Source: Podospora bellae-mahoneyi (Eukaryota > Ascomycota > Sordariomycetes > Sordariales > Podosporaceae). From it: a stretch of 64,000 nucleotides of DNA. Both the position numbers and the translations under genes were made by a program. Under the pieces are notes generated by a model that was not told where the DNA came from, ran no database searches, and saw nothing but the letters and a program-made list of their open reading frames with translations. The stretch covers positions 2,666,001 through 2,730,000 of the forward strand of contig NW_026946359.1 of NCBI RefSeq assembly GCF_035222275.1, in the 5' to 3' direction. This document shows, in pieces, positions 22,512 through 34,404 of the stretch; within the stretch, counting starts at the first letter, position 1, and the number at the start of each line of letters is the position of its first letter.

Positions 22512-25500
22512 ATGGCTTTCGGTTTTGGAAACGCGAGCAATCCCATGATGGGCGTACCTTCCGCTGGCGGGGTGGGGGGGTTGTCGCAAGGAAGCGATCT
22601 CGAGGTTATCCAGACAGAGGTGAGATAGGTGCACGGTGACAGGTGGTTGAGCTCACACCAGAGTGGAGCGCTAATTTGTATATATAGGGTCTTGGATTTC
22701 TCTCTCTCGCCGGCGATTCAAAGGTTCAGTTGACCTCAAAATGGCAGCCTGCTCCAGCCCCAACGGCATCCCTTCTTAGCATTGCCCCTCGAAAGGGTCT
22801 GGTTGCTGCGGCCAGCCCAGATGCGGTACACATCGCCACAACCGAGTCTGTACGGAAAGCGTTCGAATCCCCTAAGAATGGCGATAGCGACGTCCGACCG
22901 TTCACACCCCAGGCCAAGGTGCCGCTTGGCATCAGGATCTCACAGTTAGCCTTCACCGTGGATGAACAATTCCTCATTCTTTCCGCCGAGTCGGGCGGTG
23001 GTCTTGCTGTCTACAATACCGACACGCTTACACAAGGTGGCACGCAATCCGCCTTCGAAATACCTACAAATTCCGAATCTCTCAGGGCTCTGGTTCCAAA
23101 TCCTTCACCGGATCTCTCGCACTTCGTCGCCATCGTGACAGACAAAGGCAACCTCTTGATGGCGAACCTTGCGGAGAAGAAGCTTGTATCGGGCGCGAAT
23201 GGGCCAGTACTTCGTTCGCAAGTCAGCTGTGTCTCATGGAGCACCAAGGGAAAACAGCTGGTTGCTGGTGTAGCTGACGGCTCCATCTACCAAATGACAC
23301 CCGAAGGTGTGGAAAAGGCACATATTCCAAAGTCCCCCAGTGTTGGAGATTACCATGTCGCCTCGTTGGCCTGGATTGAGAACCACGTGTTCCTTGCTGT
23401 TTACAACCAGACAAATGGCCAAGATCCATCTGTTTTCAACCTAATCACCCGCCATCAACCACCAGGAGGAACACCTACGTTCACCTATCAGAAGATCACT
23501 GACCCGGTAGAGCCTTTTGTGGCCGACAAGACACCACACCACACTATCCTCAGGCTGAAGGATTTCCCTCCAAATCTCGACGAGTGTTTGCTGGTTGCGT
23601 CAACGGCCAATGAAGGCATTGGTCTATTGACACGCTCCAAGACCCCCTTGACACAGGACAAGGATGCGGACAAGATCACAAATGTGTTCACAACAACTGA
23701 GTTTGCTGACGATTCTAAGCGTGCTCAGCTCCCTATGGGCGAGGACCTGACCGATACGTTTCCTATCGGAGCGACGCTCGACCTGTCCAGCAAGGAAAAG
23801 GTTTACAAGCCCATCCCGACGGACGAAATCGAGAACTCTCCCGGGCCTCTCCCTGGCCTGTGGGTGCTCAATAATGAAGGCGTGCTTGTGTCCTGGTGGG
23901 TTGTCTATAACGAATCTATTCGGGCCGGGACAACGTATCCGGGCATCGTAGGAGGGTCCGCCGCTCAGGCAATCACACCAGCGGCCCCAGCTAGCTCTGG
24001 CGTCTCTGCCTTTGGGTCTCCTGCCGTTGCTAGCTCTGGAGCTTCTGCTTTTGGGTCCCCTGCCCTTGCCAGCCCTGGAGTCTCTGCCTTTGGCGAACCC
24101 TCTCCTGCTCCAGCTTTCGGGACACCGTCCTCTCCCGCGGCATTCGGTGGTTCCTCTGCTTTGGGAGCCAAGGCTTCACCCTGGGCTACCGCATCAGGTA
24201 CATCTGCTGCCCCAGCGTTTGGTTCCAGCGCGTTCGGTAGTAAACCAGCTGCTGCTGTACCTGCGTTTGGTGCCCCTGCTTTTGGCCAGCCATCGGCCCC
24301 TGCGTTCGGCCAGAGTTCACTAGGATTGGGGGCGGCTAAGCCTTCTCCATGGGCCACGGGAACAACTGCTTCTGCAGCACCTGCCTTTGGACAATCAGGT
24401 TTAGGCAGCTCGGCAGCCGCCGCCGGTAAGGTGTTCGGTAGTGGTGCTGCTCCACCAGCTGGTGGTTTTGCCAGTTTTGCCAGTAAGGGTGGCTTTGGGT
24501 CTCTGGGCGGTGCTTCTTCCGGATCCAGCATTTTCGGATCAAAGCCTGCTGGCTCTGCCCCCGCCCCTGAAGTCTCAATGGATACACCTACAGCATTCCC
24601 TCCGCCGGCTGCGAAGACGGACAGACCCGCTTTTGGGGCTTCTCCTTTTGTATTGGGAAGTACATTCAAGGCTGATACCTCAAGTGCTGCTAGTGCCTTT
24701 GAAACTAAAAAGCCAGAAGGCAGCTCCATGTTTGGAAGTGGGTTCAGCTCTGCCTTGGAAGCCCCAGCTTCCAAGGATGAGGATATGGATAGAGTAACGC
24801 CAGCGCCCGAGGAGAAGCCCAAGTCTGTATTTGGTGACCTCGGATCTACTACGCCAACATCGACACCGGCCCCCTCGAAGTTCGGCTTCCAAACTGCTGG
24901 CGTCGAAGCTGCCAAAATGACCCTATTTGCCCCGAAGGCCTCGGCTCCCACATCTAGTATCTTTGGAACTCCAGGACCTGCTTCGTCGGGGCTTTTTAAG
25001 CCAAAGCCGGAAACTGACCTCTTTGGTCAACCGAAGCCTGCTGCTAATCCTTTTGGCGCACCGACACCTGCCGCGGCAAATGTATTTGGGTCACCAAAGC
25101 CTGCGGAAAATCCTTTCGGAGCACCAAAGATCAAGCAAGAGGAAAGCGATAAAGAGAATGTTAAGAGTGTTCCGGCGGCCCCTCTGCCGCCGGATGCAAC
25201 TAGTAAGGCCGACTTCTCTTTTAGCTCTTCATCTTCAGGATCAAACAACTCACAAGAAGCAGATACCAAAGCTCCTGTGAAAGCAGAGGAGGCGCCACTC
25301 CCTCCGGATTTCATGAAACCAGGCCTCCCCTCCAAGGAAACATCCAAGTCACCTGGATTCAGTGAAAGCGATACTGGGCGAATGCCCCCCAACCTGCTTT
25401 CGAGCAAACCGAAGCCTGAGGTCTACGATGCCAAACCACCTATCCCTGAGGAGGCCCCCTTGCCGCCTGACTTTATCGGCAAGCCCGCCACCAAACTTCC

Positions 25501-27181
25501 GGATGTCCCTGCTGTGCCAGAAAGCCCCGACGAGAGTGAACTATCAGAATGTGACGCGGAAGATCAGACTCACGAACTTGAGGAAGGTGAGGTTGATGAA
25601 GAAGAGGAAGAGTACGATGAGGAAGAATCGGAAGGCAGCGGCGTTGATGTGACTAAGGAGTTCAGCCCGACAGCTGGCGGTTTTGAGAGTCACACTCCTG
25701 GCATCACTCCCCATGGGTCTTTTGATGGTGGCATGACTGGAAGTGCGTTCTCAACCATTTCAAGATCCGAGGCCAACCAAGGTCGCCCGCTCTTTGGCGA
25801 GATCAACACGAGGAACGCCCCGTCGTTCCCCAAGCCGGTGCCGACAAGCCCTCGATCGCCGAGCCCGATGCGAGGTCCACCTCGGGCGAGCCTTCTCCGG
25901 CCTGGTCCCCCCGACACTCCTCGGTCCTTTGCGCCAGGTGTTGCGTCGGATCTCTTGGGACGTCGCTCAGCACCCCCGGCTACCAGCCCGTTCGGTTCTG
26001 CTCCAGCTAGCCGGGCGCGGCCACAGGAGGTCGACCCTAACATCAAAGCCCAGATGAGGCTCGCGGCCAAGCGAGAAGAAGAAGCCAAGCAAGCCCTCGT
26101 GGATCCGGAAGACGAGGGCATCCAGCAACTTCTCCGCTCCAAAATTAAGCCCACTCTGCAGATTGACGAGTTCTTGGCGACGGACACAAGGCTCAAGGAA
26201 ATTGAGAAGCGCGGAGAGAACGAGATCCCAGCTGCGTGCGAGGCTCTCTGGCGGGATATCAACCGCATGATTGATCGCCTGGGCCTCAACTCCCGAGCGC
26301 TCCAGTCTTTCATCCTCGGCCATACCACCCTCCGCAAGGAGGACGGCCGCGATCAGGACGATCTCGAACACCCCGATGACTGGGTCCTTGTCGAAGCTGA
26401 AGATCTAGGTAAAATAATCGACAACCAACTCTCCCGTCGCTTGGAAGAGGGCCGCATTCAAGAGATTGACCGCGTCGAAGATGAGATTTCTGGCCTGATG
26501 CGGGACCTGACCAAGCTCCGCGCCAAAGAAGAAGACATGCGCAAGATCATCATGGCGCATGTCGATCCCGACCAGGTGAATGTTGCCAAATCTTTACCTC
26601 TTAGTGCGGAGCAGGCCGCGCAGCAGAATGAGCTCAGACGATCCTTCGCGACGTTTTCGGGGCTGTTGGCGGAAGCAGAAGAGGCATTGACGCTGCTCAA
26701 GGCAAAGATTGCTTCTGCAGGGGGTGCGAGCGGTAGAGCACCTGTTCCTACGGTGGATGCCATCTTGAGAACGATTCAAAAGATGACCAGCATGGCGGAG
26801 AAGAGGAGCGGGGATATTGATGTTTTGGAGAACCAGATGAGGAGGTTGAGGTTGGGGACTCCGGCGAGGAGCAGGGAGGGGAGTCCGTTTGTTGGTGGAG
26901 GAGGGCCGGCCACGCCGACGCCGAATAATAGGAGGTCGTTGTTGATGAGCCCCGGCAGGGGGGAGTCGCCTTTTGGGGCGTCGGTTAGGATGGGAAGTGT
27001 TGGACCTGGCGGCGGTGGTGGGGTGGGGCCTAGTCCGAGGAAGAAGTTGAGTCAGTTTAGTGAGGAGGAGAAGAAGGTGCTGAGGGAGAGGGAGAGGAGG
27101 AGGAAGAATGTGTTGGGGTTGTTGAGGGGGAGTTTGGAGAGGACGGGGGGAAATGTTAGTCGGTTGAGGGATGATGAGTAG
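22512..27181 (+). CDS. NUP159: FG nucleoporin NUP159 (animal NUP214 counterpart)
   Basis: Two exons, 22512-22619 and 22688-27181, join in phase 0 across a 68-nt intron to give 1533 residues. Layout, N to C: a seven-bladed beta-propeller-like domain (residues about 35-430, starting TEGLGFLSLAGDSKVQL); an FG-repeat domain (about 470-850) with SAFG, PAFG and FGSP repeats; three PLPPD motifs; a Glu/Asp stretch near 990-1020; and a helical coiled-coil region (about 1150-1425, LAAKREEEAKQALVDPEDEG onward). A Gly/Ser-rich, basic tail ends the protein. This is the order in yeast Nup159 (1460 residues). There the propeller binds the DEAD-box helicase Dbp5 at the cytoplasmic face for mRNA export, and the coiled coil binds Nup82 and Nsp1. 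The last 400 bases shift to G-ending codons. Confidence 0.92.
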
Positions 27182-27674
27182 TTTGTATGGGAAAGGGGGA
27201 CGGGAGCAAAGTGTATGCGTTTACAATCAAGGTTCACGGTGTTTTGCTTTGGAAGAGGTCTGGTCTTGTAAGTTGGGTTTGGCTCGCAGCATCGAGTTAT
27301 ATGTCTGTCTGGGTTGCCACATAATTAGGATAGTCAAATCACAATTTTATGTGGTCAGTTGTGGTGCATGTGTGTGCGTGTATGTCTGTGTGGTAGACAT
27401 GAAGCAAAATTGCTATCTACCCCTATTTACTCCGCTTAGTTGTTGTATCCCACCACGCTGTCCTCTCAGAAGACTCTGAAACAAACCCACAAGTTTGACT
27501 AAACCCAAAAAAAACTCCATTAACGCCCGAAACACAGGCCCCTCCAAGATGAACAGTGATTTTCCGGCCTGTAGTAGGTAATATAGAACCAAATGCCATA
27601 TCCTTCCTTTCCCTCCTTCGATTCATTCCTTCCTTGTCAATTCCCTAACCTTCCAACCTATCTCAGACGAGAAA
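27182..27674. other. Convergent 3' region, NUP159 and ERD2
   Basis: Short gene-free interval between two stop codons facing each other. It contains a TGTG-rich stretch near 27366-27400 and nothing else I can name. Confidence 0.45.
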
Positions 27675-28952
27675 TCAATCATCATCCCACTCATCCCCAT
27701 TCCTAATCCCGCTTGGCTGCCCTCCATTCTGTTGAGCCGCCTTCTGTTTCTTCTTCTTATCCTCCTCATCACTCTCACTCTCATCATCATTCAACGCCCT
27801 CGCCAAATCATCCGGATCCTGCATCTTCGCATCCGGATCCGCCCCCCCAGCCAATTCATCATCCGACTCATCCGCAAAACCTCCCCTACTATTGCTACTC
27901 GTCACACCCTGCTCCTGCCTCGACCCGCCACTCTCCCCATCATAAACCCCCTCATCAGCACTAATACTAATCCCCCTACTCCCCCACTTTGCCCTCCCCG
28001 GCCTGGCATCCCGCCCAACCTCATGCCTCCCCGGTCCAAGCGCAGGCGCGCTCTCCTCATCATACTCATCCTCATCCGCCGCGTTGCTCCCACCCCTCAG
28101 GTGCTTGCTCCCAAAAATCTTACTCAACAACCACCCCCTCCTCAAATCATCCGCATCCACCACCCCCCCATTCCTCAGCTTGACCCTCTGCCTCGTCCAG
28201 TACACCCACGCAAAATCCGCATACAGCGCAGTCTGGACAATCCCAAAAATGACACTGATCGGGTTCGGCTTCCGCCCATTCGTGTCCAGCTCCCTGAGGA
28301 ACCAGTTCAGCAGATACAACCCCCTGTAGCTCCCCAAGAACACAATGTAAAAACTGGTAATCACCGTCGGGACAGTCGTCTGCCGCAGCAGCAACAGCTG
28401 CGGCAAAACGCAGACTGACTCCAAGATCTGGGAGAATACCCAAAGCCATTCTGTAAAAGCCCACTCTCGTTTCTTATCAAAGATGAGCATAAAGAAGGGG
28501 GAGAGGACGAGGGATCCGGAAAAGACGAGGCCGGCGAGCTTCCAGGCGATTTCCTTTTCGCGCGTGCGGGGGTAGACGAAGCGCATGATGCCGAGGGTGT
28601 AGAAGGAGGAGAGGAGGTAAAAGACTTTGAAGAAGTAGTTCCAGGCGTGGGTTTCGACGAAGAGGTCCGTGTAACGGGTTACGAAGACGAGAGCGTAGAA
28701 GAGCTGGGTAAGGAGGGAGACGCCTGAGACACAAAAAGGGTTAGAGATGGTTGGGAAAGGGGGGGAAGGGAGAAGGGGAAGAAAACTAACCTTCGGCGCT
28801 CCTGTTACGGTGGATGGAGAAGATGAGGATGCATTTTGCTGTTATGTGCGACAGGTCGGCCGCTATTCTAAAGATCTAGCCGGGTGTGAGCTTTGTCTGA
28901 TCAATCCTTGTGATTGATTGAGGTATCTGGCGTGACATACGTTCCAAGCCAT
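27675..28952 (-). CDS. ERD2: ER lumen protein-retaining (K/HDEL) receptor with long acidic tail
   Basis: Three exons: 28941-28952 (only MAWN), 28791-28875 and 27675-28723; introns 65 and 67 nt; total 381 residues. The receptor core is clear: MAWNIFRIAADLSHITAKCI, SLLTQLFYALVFVTRYTDLF, WNYFFKVFYLLSSFYTLGIM and EWLWVFSQILESVCVLPQL follow the seven-span ERD2 fold and include the conserved Arg/Asp residues of the ligand site. The core ends near residue 205. It is followed by about 175 residues of hydrophilic, Asp/Glu/Ser-rich tail ending GDEWDDD. Yeast Erd2 has 219 residues, so the tail is an addition. In the family the C-terminus is cytosolic and controls COPI-dependent return to the ER; the tail may modify that. 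The gene is C-rich at its 5' end and G-rich at its 3' end on the coding strand. Confidence 0.93.
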
Positions 28953-30099
28953 CTTGAACCACTATCCACCCTTGACGGTGTCTGTAGGTGCAAAAGACGC
29001 TATCGCAACGTGGAGAGCTTCGAGTTCGGGGGTGACAGGAGCTATGATTGCATCACAAGCAAGGTGCCGCTCGCAAGGGACACCTTGGAAACCAACAACA
29101 GGTGGGGTTGCGTAGGTGGTTTCGATGAAAGATGGTAGTATATAGACAGCGTCGCGGACGGCCTGTGTGAAGCTGGTAGCAGAAGAAGCTGGATGTGCGG
29201 TGGGAGAGGAAGTTTTGTCGATTCTGAAAGCGTGCGCGTCAAGCTCTTGATGCGGGTGGTTGCTGAGCTAGGTTGCAGGCGGCAGCGAACTGACGGCACC
29301 TTGCAGGCTGGGGAGGCGGGCCGGAGTGGCCCAACGATGATCAGCTGAGGTCAGCTGCGGAATTCCTAGGGTTAGGGTTGTATACTGAAAAGACATGCTC
29401 TATGACACTCGATTTGAGACATCGTTTACGTGATTTCCAGGTTTCCATTATGCAAAACACTCCAATCCATTAGGCCCGGGCACTAAAATTCCGTTGATGG
29501 GAAAGACTATAAAACATGAGAAAAAGGCTCCAAGTCTCTCTTCCACTTCCGGCTGACATCCGGTGCCCTATGCCGGCCGCCTAAACCGGTCCGGAGCCGG
29601 CCTCGGCCCGGAAATGGTCTCCCGAGCAGATCAGTTCCGCGGCGCGGCGCTGCACCAACTTCCCTCGGATGATTCAGAGCTAAGAATTTCACTTCTGGGC
29701 AATTGGTCCAATGATTGGTGTGATCTCATCTTCTCATTACTAGTTTTCAAGGAACAGCATCATTCCAAGCTATCAATACAGTACAGCAGCAGTAGCAGTC
29801 ATGTTGTTCCTGCTCTCAACAAACCAGCGAACTTGATCCAAAAAATCCAAAATACAAAACAATAACCAAATAGATCAAGCTGGTATGCGTTATGCTTTGC
29901 TCCTCCTCGCAGCAAGAAAAATGACCGCCACTAAAACAATGGTACATCTATTCTTCCTAGCCAGGGCTTCCTAATCGGCGTCGCTTCTCTTGGCTCGGCC
30001 CAGCCCCGTCCATGAAACTCTTTGCTGCAATTCCCAAGGAGCGCCGTGCAAATGCGGGTAAAATAAAAAGAACACAGTTAGTGAAATCGCTCAAGTGAC
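28953..30099. other. Upstream of ERD2 and 3' flank of the fumarate reductase gene
   Basis: No gene supported. A two-copy telomere-type motif (TAGGGTTAGGGTT) lies at 29367-29379, about 0.4 kb upstream of ERD2. The stretch 29560-29660 is GC-rich (CCGGCC repeats). The last 0.5 kb is probably the 3' end of the following minus-strand gene. Confidence 0.45.
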
Positions 30100-32021
30100 T
30101 TAGATCTCAAGAGTGACCTTCTGGCCCTTGACTCTACCGATCACTTGGCCAGGAGCGTACTTGGGAATGACCTCGTCGTCGTGGAGCATCTCGAACTCCT
30201 CGGTGGCATCGCGGCCCATGAAGTTGAGGATAGCCTGGGGACCACCGGGGTGGTCATCGAGCCAGTTGGTGAGGTCCATGACGACACCCTTGACAACAAC
30301 CCAGAGATCCTCCTTCTTGTTGTGCTTGGCAACCTCCTCAAGAGTGAACTCCTTGTCGGGGATGGTGAAAGCCTTGGGGTCGGCCTTGGCGGGGGCAGCA
30401 GCAGCCTTCTCGGCAGGGGCACCAGTCTGAGCACCGGGAGCAGGGAGAGCAGCCTGCTCACCACCCCACTGGACCGAGATCTTGCCGGGAGTGGAAGGAT
30501 CGATGTGGAGGGCGATCTGGCCGAGACGGGCAGCGCCAACATTGCCCTTGAGAGCCTGCTGGAAGTGGTAGTTGGCAGCAGAGTCACCGGCAACACGGCC
30601 GTAGACGACGCAGCCAAGGAGGGAAGAACCACCAAGACGGTTGGCACCGTGGACACCACCGGCAAGCTCACCGCAGGCGAAGAGACCCTCGAAGGGCTTG
30701 CCCTCCTTGTTGAGAACCTGGGCCTTGTCGTTGATCTCGATACCACCCATGGTGAAGTGGAGAACGGGCTCCATCAGGGAGACGTGGAAGTCATCGTTGA
30801 TGTCGAGGGGCATGTTGTGGAAGAACTTCTTGCCCCAGGGATCCTTCTGCTTGCCCTCGGCAATGGCGTTGTAGGTCTGGAAGGTCTTCTGGAGGTGCTC
30901 GGGAGTGCAGCCGATCTCCTTGGCGAGCTCCTTGCCGGTGATCTTCTTCATGAGACCACGGCCAGAGTAGTGGCGAGTGTGGAAGTCAAGGACCTTGGAG
31001 GCCTTGGAGTTGAGGACAAGGCGGACGGGGTACTTGCCCTTGTCCTTCTCCTTGTGGATCATGCCAGAGACGTAGTCACGGTGGCCGAGCTCGTCGCAGA
31101 AGCGGTCACCATCACCGTTGAGAAGGATACCACCCTCACCACGGAGAGCCTCAGCAGCCAAGAACTTCCACTTGGAGCCAGGGTCCTTGGGGTCGACGAG
31201 ACCAGTAGGGTGGACCTGAACCTTGTCCATGTCAATGCCGTTGCCGCCAATCTTCATGACGAGCTTCTGACCATCACCGGTAGCGTGGGAGCCGTTGGTG
31301 GTGGCAAGACCCATGGTGTCGGGTCTGTGCTTCTGGAGGAGCGAGCCTTCACCGAAATCGGCGGCATAACCACCGGTAGCGAGGACGACGGGGCCGTGGA
31401 TGGTGAGGGTCTGGCCCTCGTGCTCAGCCTTGACACCGCTGATGACGTTGCCCTCCTTGATGAGGTCAACAACGCGGGCCTTCTTGGTGATCTTGACACG
31501 GTGGGGCTCGGTCTCGGCGAGCTCCTCGAGTCTCTGCATCAGAGCGTATGTGATGGCCATGCCGGGAAACTTGGCATCGTGACCACGGTGGGTACGGGGC
31601 TGAGAGTGACCACTGATCACAGCATGTTAGCAAGGCTGTCTAGCTACCGGAAATGCCGGAAAGTAGTTGCGACTTACCCAAGACGGGAAACGAGTGTGAG
31701 GTCAAGGTTGAAGACATCCTGGAGCCACTCAACGGCAGCAGCGGACTTGTAAGTGAGGACCTTGATAAGGTCGGGTCTGGCCTTGTCACGGGCAGACTTG
31801 AGTGTGTCGTCGTAGAACTGCTTCACGGAGTCCTGGATCCCAAGATCAACCTGGGTGCGGGTGAGGGCACCGTTGATGCCAGAGGTGGCCTTGGTGGAGT
31901 TACCACCGAAAAAGCCCTGCTTGTCGAGGACGTGGACGTTACCACCGGCGAGGTAGATGGAGTGCGCCGCCGAAAGACCCGCCAGACCGCCACCGACAAC
32001 AATTACCGTGTTGGACGCCAT
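30100..32021 (-). CDS. OSM1: Soluble fumarate reductase (Osm1/Frd1-like) fused to cytochrome b5
   Basis: Two exons, 31678-32021 and 30100-31612, around a 65-nt intron; 618 residues. The N-terminus has the FAD-binding motif VIVVGGGLAGLSAAHSIYLA and LDKQGFFGGNSTKATSGING, followed by GGHSQPRTHRG, the fumarate reductase/succinate dehydrogenase flavoprotein signature region. Catalytic-domain segments (GGEGGILLNGDGDRF, HFTMGGIEIN, GGVHGANRLGGSSL) are all present. After an Ala/Pro linker (about residues 490-520) a cytochrome b5 domain follows, with heme ligands His569 (HPGG) and His592 (EMLHDD). Yeast Osm1 and Frd1 reduce fumarate with FADH2 and lack the b5 part; fusions with b5 are known in filamentous fungi and kinetoplastids. 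No ATG-started targeting peptide is visible, but the open frame continues upstream. Codon bias is strong and uniform, suggesting high expression. Confidence 0.93.
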
Positions 32022-33427
32022 TGTATCTGAAAAGAAGCAAATGCCGAGCAAAGTCGATAATGGAATGAAGGAAAAAGTTGTTGCAGAGGAGAACGGCTTG
32101 GAATGAAGACGGGTTCGAGGGAGGTGGTTTGTTAAATGATTCGCGCGTCGTCCGTCGTTTGTGGTAAGCCGAGGTCTGGATCCTGTTAGGCCGAGTCTTA
32201 GCCTCAGTGAAACCCCCACTGGAAGCGATATCCAAACGCAGGCCGAGACAGCTAGGGACAGGTACAGGCAAACTTACCCAGGTTATGTTTGTCTAGAAAC
32301 GGGTATCTTGAAGAAGAGAAGAATGAGAGAGAGCTGCCCACTGAATGGTAGAAGCAGGACAAAGAGAAGCTGGTGTTGCGGCAGAGGGTGGCTTCTATAA
32401 CGTCCCGGTTCGGACGCCTTGCGCTGTCCCTGACTTGCGAGGTTGCCGAGGCTTGGACGGTTGCCACTGGATCCGGGCAGTCCACACATCACATGCAGCC
32501 TGCCCCCCCCGCCCAAACAACAGCTCAATGTGGAATTCCCCGAGCTCGTCGGTCCTCTCGCGAAGAGACCAGCAACCCCCTTGTTACCCCAGTTTTACCC
32601 CAAGTTGAGCCCGGCAAAAAGTCAGTCGCAAAGCTGCTGATGGAACGTGGGAGGACACTTCAATGACATGTGATGCATTGAGGTCCAAGAATGGCTGCAG
32701 CCTTGGCGACACTGGGCTCATCACTTGATCCAATCCTCACTTCGGACCACGGCCACGTCCTTGCCTTAATTGCATCGCAATGGCCGAGGATGTTGTCGAC
32801 TGCAGACCGACACATGGCCGTGGGAACATTTGGACCTTGGGTGTCGGAATTGAACCACCAACCCCAAAGTCTCCAACCGGGGGCTTGTAAGGCTTGGCTC
32901 TGAAGTTAGCCAGCGCCAGGCGCTCTTACAAATCCTAGCCCACCGATTCGTCGCCGCCTTCGTCTTCACACCCGATGAATCAGCTGACGTCACTGGAGAT
33001 TCCGTGCGCTGATGGAACTAACACCTCGAACATGAGGCTTCAAATATTCATTGTTTTATGATACTTGATACACTTTGATTATTGGATTCGAGGCTCCGAG
33101 CGAAGGCAAAAGAGGATTGCCAATTCCATGAGAACGGCTTGCCTCCACCGGTCAGGTGGCGCGATGCCCAGAATAGGATTTGGAATGGCTTCATATTTGC
33201 AGTGTAGCTTCAAATGCAACTATGTCCCCAAGTAAGCAAACTACGCGTGCTCGCTGATCTTGCTAATTCATACCGAAAATTAAGTAAACAAGAAACCCAT
33301 TGAATCCATATCCAATTCCTACGCCGAACAGCCCAGCCAGATCTTGGTGATGTTTTTGAACTCCCGCCAGCCGTTATCCATTCTCCCCATTCCTAACAAC
33401 ACATTGCTCCCTTACCACCCTCCCCCT
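32022..33427. other. Upstream region of the fumarate reductase gene
   Basis: The coding frame stays open upstream of the ATG at 32021 to about 32276. A minus-strand GTAAGT at 32277 could be the donor of a leader intron. From 32500 to 33400 I see no gene. A short tRNA-like piece near 32840-32925 (minus) does not fold into a tRNA. Confidence 0.4.
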
Positions 33428-34404
33428 TCACTCAAGCTCAGTCTCAACCTTCTCCGCAATCACATACCAAATCGCCGCCTCAACAATCCGACAAACAATC
33501 TTCAAGTCACTCTCATCTGTCCACATCATCTCACGTCAGCCCTCTCACATCAATCCCATAGATAGGTAGGTAGGTAGGTAGGTAGGTATCAAAAACAAAG
33601 AATAGAGAACTCACCCCTAGGAGCATAAACCATACTAAACGTCTCCGGCAACGGCGCCCTAACCCACCCGCTCCACGCCATCGGATGCCTCTGCCCCCAC
33701 CCCTTGTCCAAAATCTCCTTGATATCATCCGGGTGCAAGTTCATATGCATCGACCGATCCGAACTGTGAATATGGACAATCTCCCCGTTCCCACAAACAT
33801 TCAACGGGTGTCTCGCAAACAGCGCAAACCCGTGCTTCTCCAGACAAGACGTTGCGGTGACAAACACACTGGGGTGCTTCTTTGACAGGTTCTCAAGTGC
33901 TGCCCTCAGTCGGTTATAGCACTCTACTGAGCCGTGCTGGTTTAGCTGACGCTGGGGTGCCAGACCGGCTACGGTTGGGCGAGGGCCCGGGCGGTAAGGG
34001 AGTTTGGATAGGATCCCGGTGGAGGGGGAGGAGACGACGTCCCGAGGGGGGGGTGTGAAGGGGTCGCGGAGGGTGAAGAGGCGGTAAAAGGTTAGACGGG
34101 CGTAGCCGGAGGGGGTGGGGGGTGTCCCACCGGGGCCGAGCTTGAGGAAGTTGAGGTAGTCGTTGTGGATGAGGAGGGCGATGGGGACGGCGATGATGAG
34201 GAACTCGAGGAGGAGGAGGTCGACGAAGTGCATTCCCAGGACTGTCAGGATGGAGACGGCCAGGAGGGCGGAGGCGTCGAGTGTTACGTAGAATGGGTCT
34301 TGGCGGATGACCATGTTGACGGTGGGTTGCTGTTGTTGGGAGGACGGGTTGGCGGGTAGGGAGGACATGGTTTTTGATGGCTCTGAGGTGACTGTGAGAG
34401 ACAT
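33428..34404 (-). CDS. Luciferase-domain (DUF5519) membrane protein
   Basis: Two exons, 33615-34404 and 33428-33516, separated by a 98-nt intron; 292 residues from the ATG at 34404. The frame extends further up but only to a GTG. A hydrophobic segment at residues about 45-80 (LLAVSILTVLGMHFVDLLLL, then EFLIIAVPIALLI) forms one or two membrane spans. The rest carries the family's motifs: PYRPGPRPTVAGLAPQRQLN, TSCLEKHGFALFARHPLN, IVHIHSSDRSMHMNLHPDD and MVYAPRDES across the splice. Fungal proteins of this group are annotated as luciferase-domain or DUF5519 proteins; the name comes from distant fold similarity and no reaction is established. The exon join restores VYAPRDE, which supports it. The coding strand is C-rich at the 5' end and G/T-rich at the 3' end. 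Confidence 0.85.
33563..33589. repeat. GGTA/TACC tetranucleotide microsatellite inside an intron
   Basis: About six uninterrupted copies of TAGG (read TACC on the coding strand) sit within the 98-nt intron of the DUF5519 gene, between the donor at 33614 and the acceptor at 33517. Array length probably varies between strains. Confidence 0.9.

Noticed and set aside
27732-28418. 228-codon + strand frame opposite ERD2
   Set aside because: Antisense shadow of the acidic tail; gives only Ile/Pro/Arg-rich low-complexity sequence.
30145-31752. 535-codon open frame antisense to the fumarate reductase gene
   Set aside because: Shadow of strong C-ending codon bias on the minus strand; low-complexity Val/Leu/Gly/Glu content, no domain, and it spans the intron of the real gene.
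32840-32925. Possible minus-strand tRNA (T-arm-like GGTTCAATTCC and a TGGCT/AGCCA stem)
   Set aside because: The T-stem has a mismatch, the anticodon loop would be eight bases, and no 5' acceptor strand matches the 3' side.
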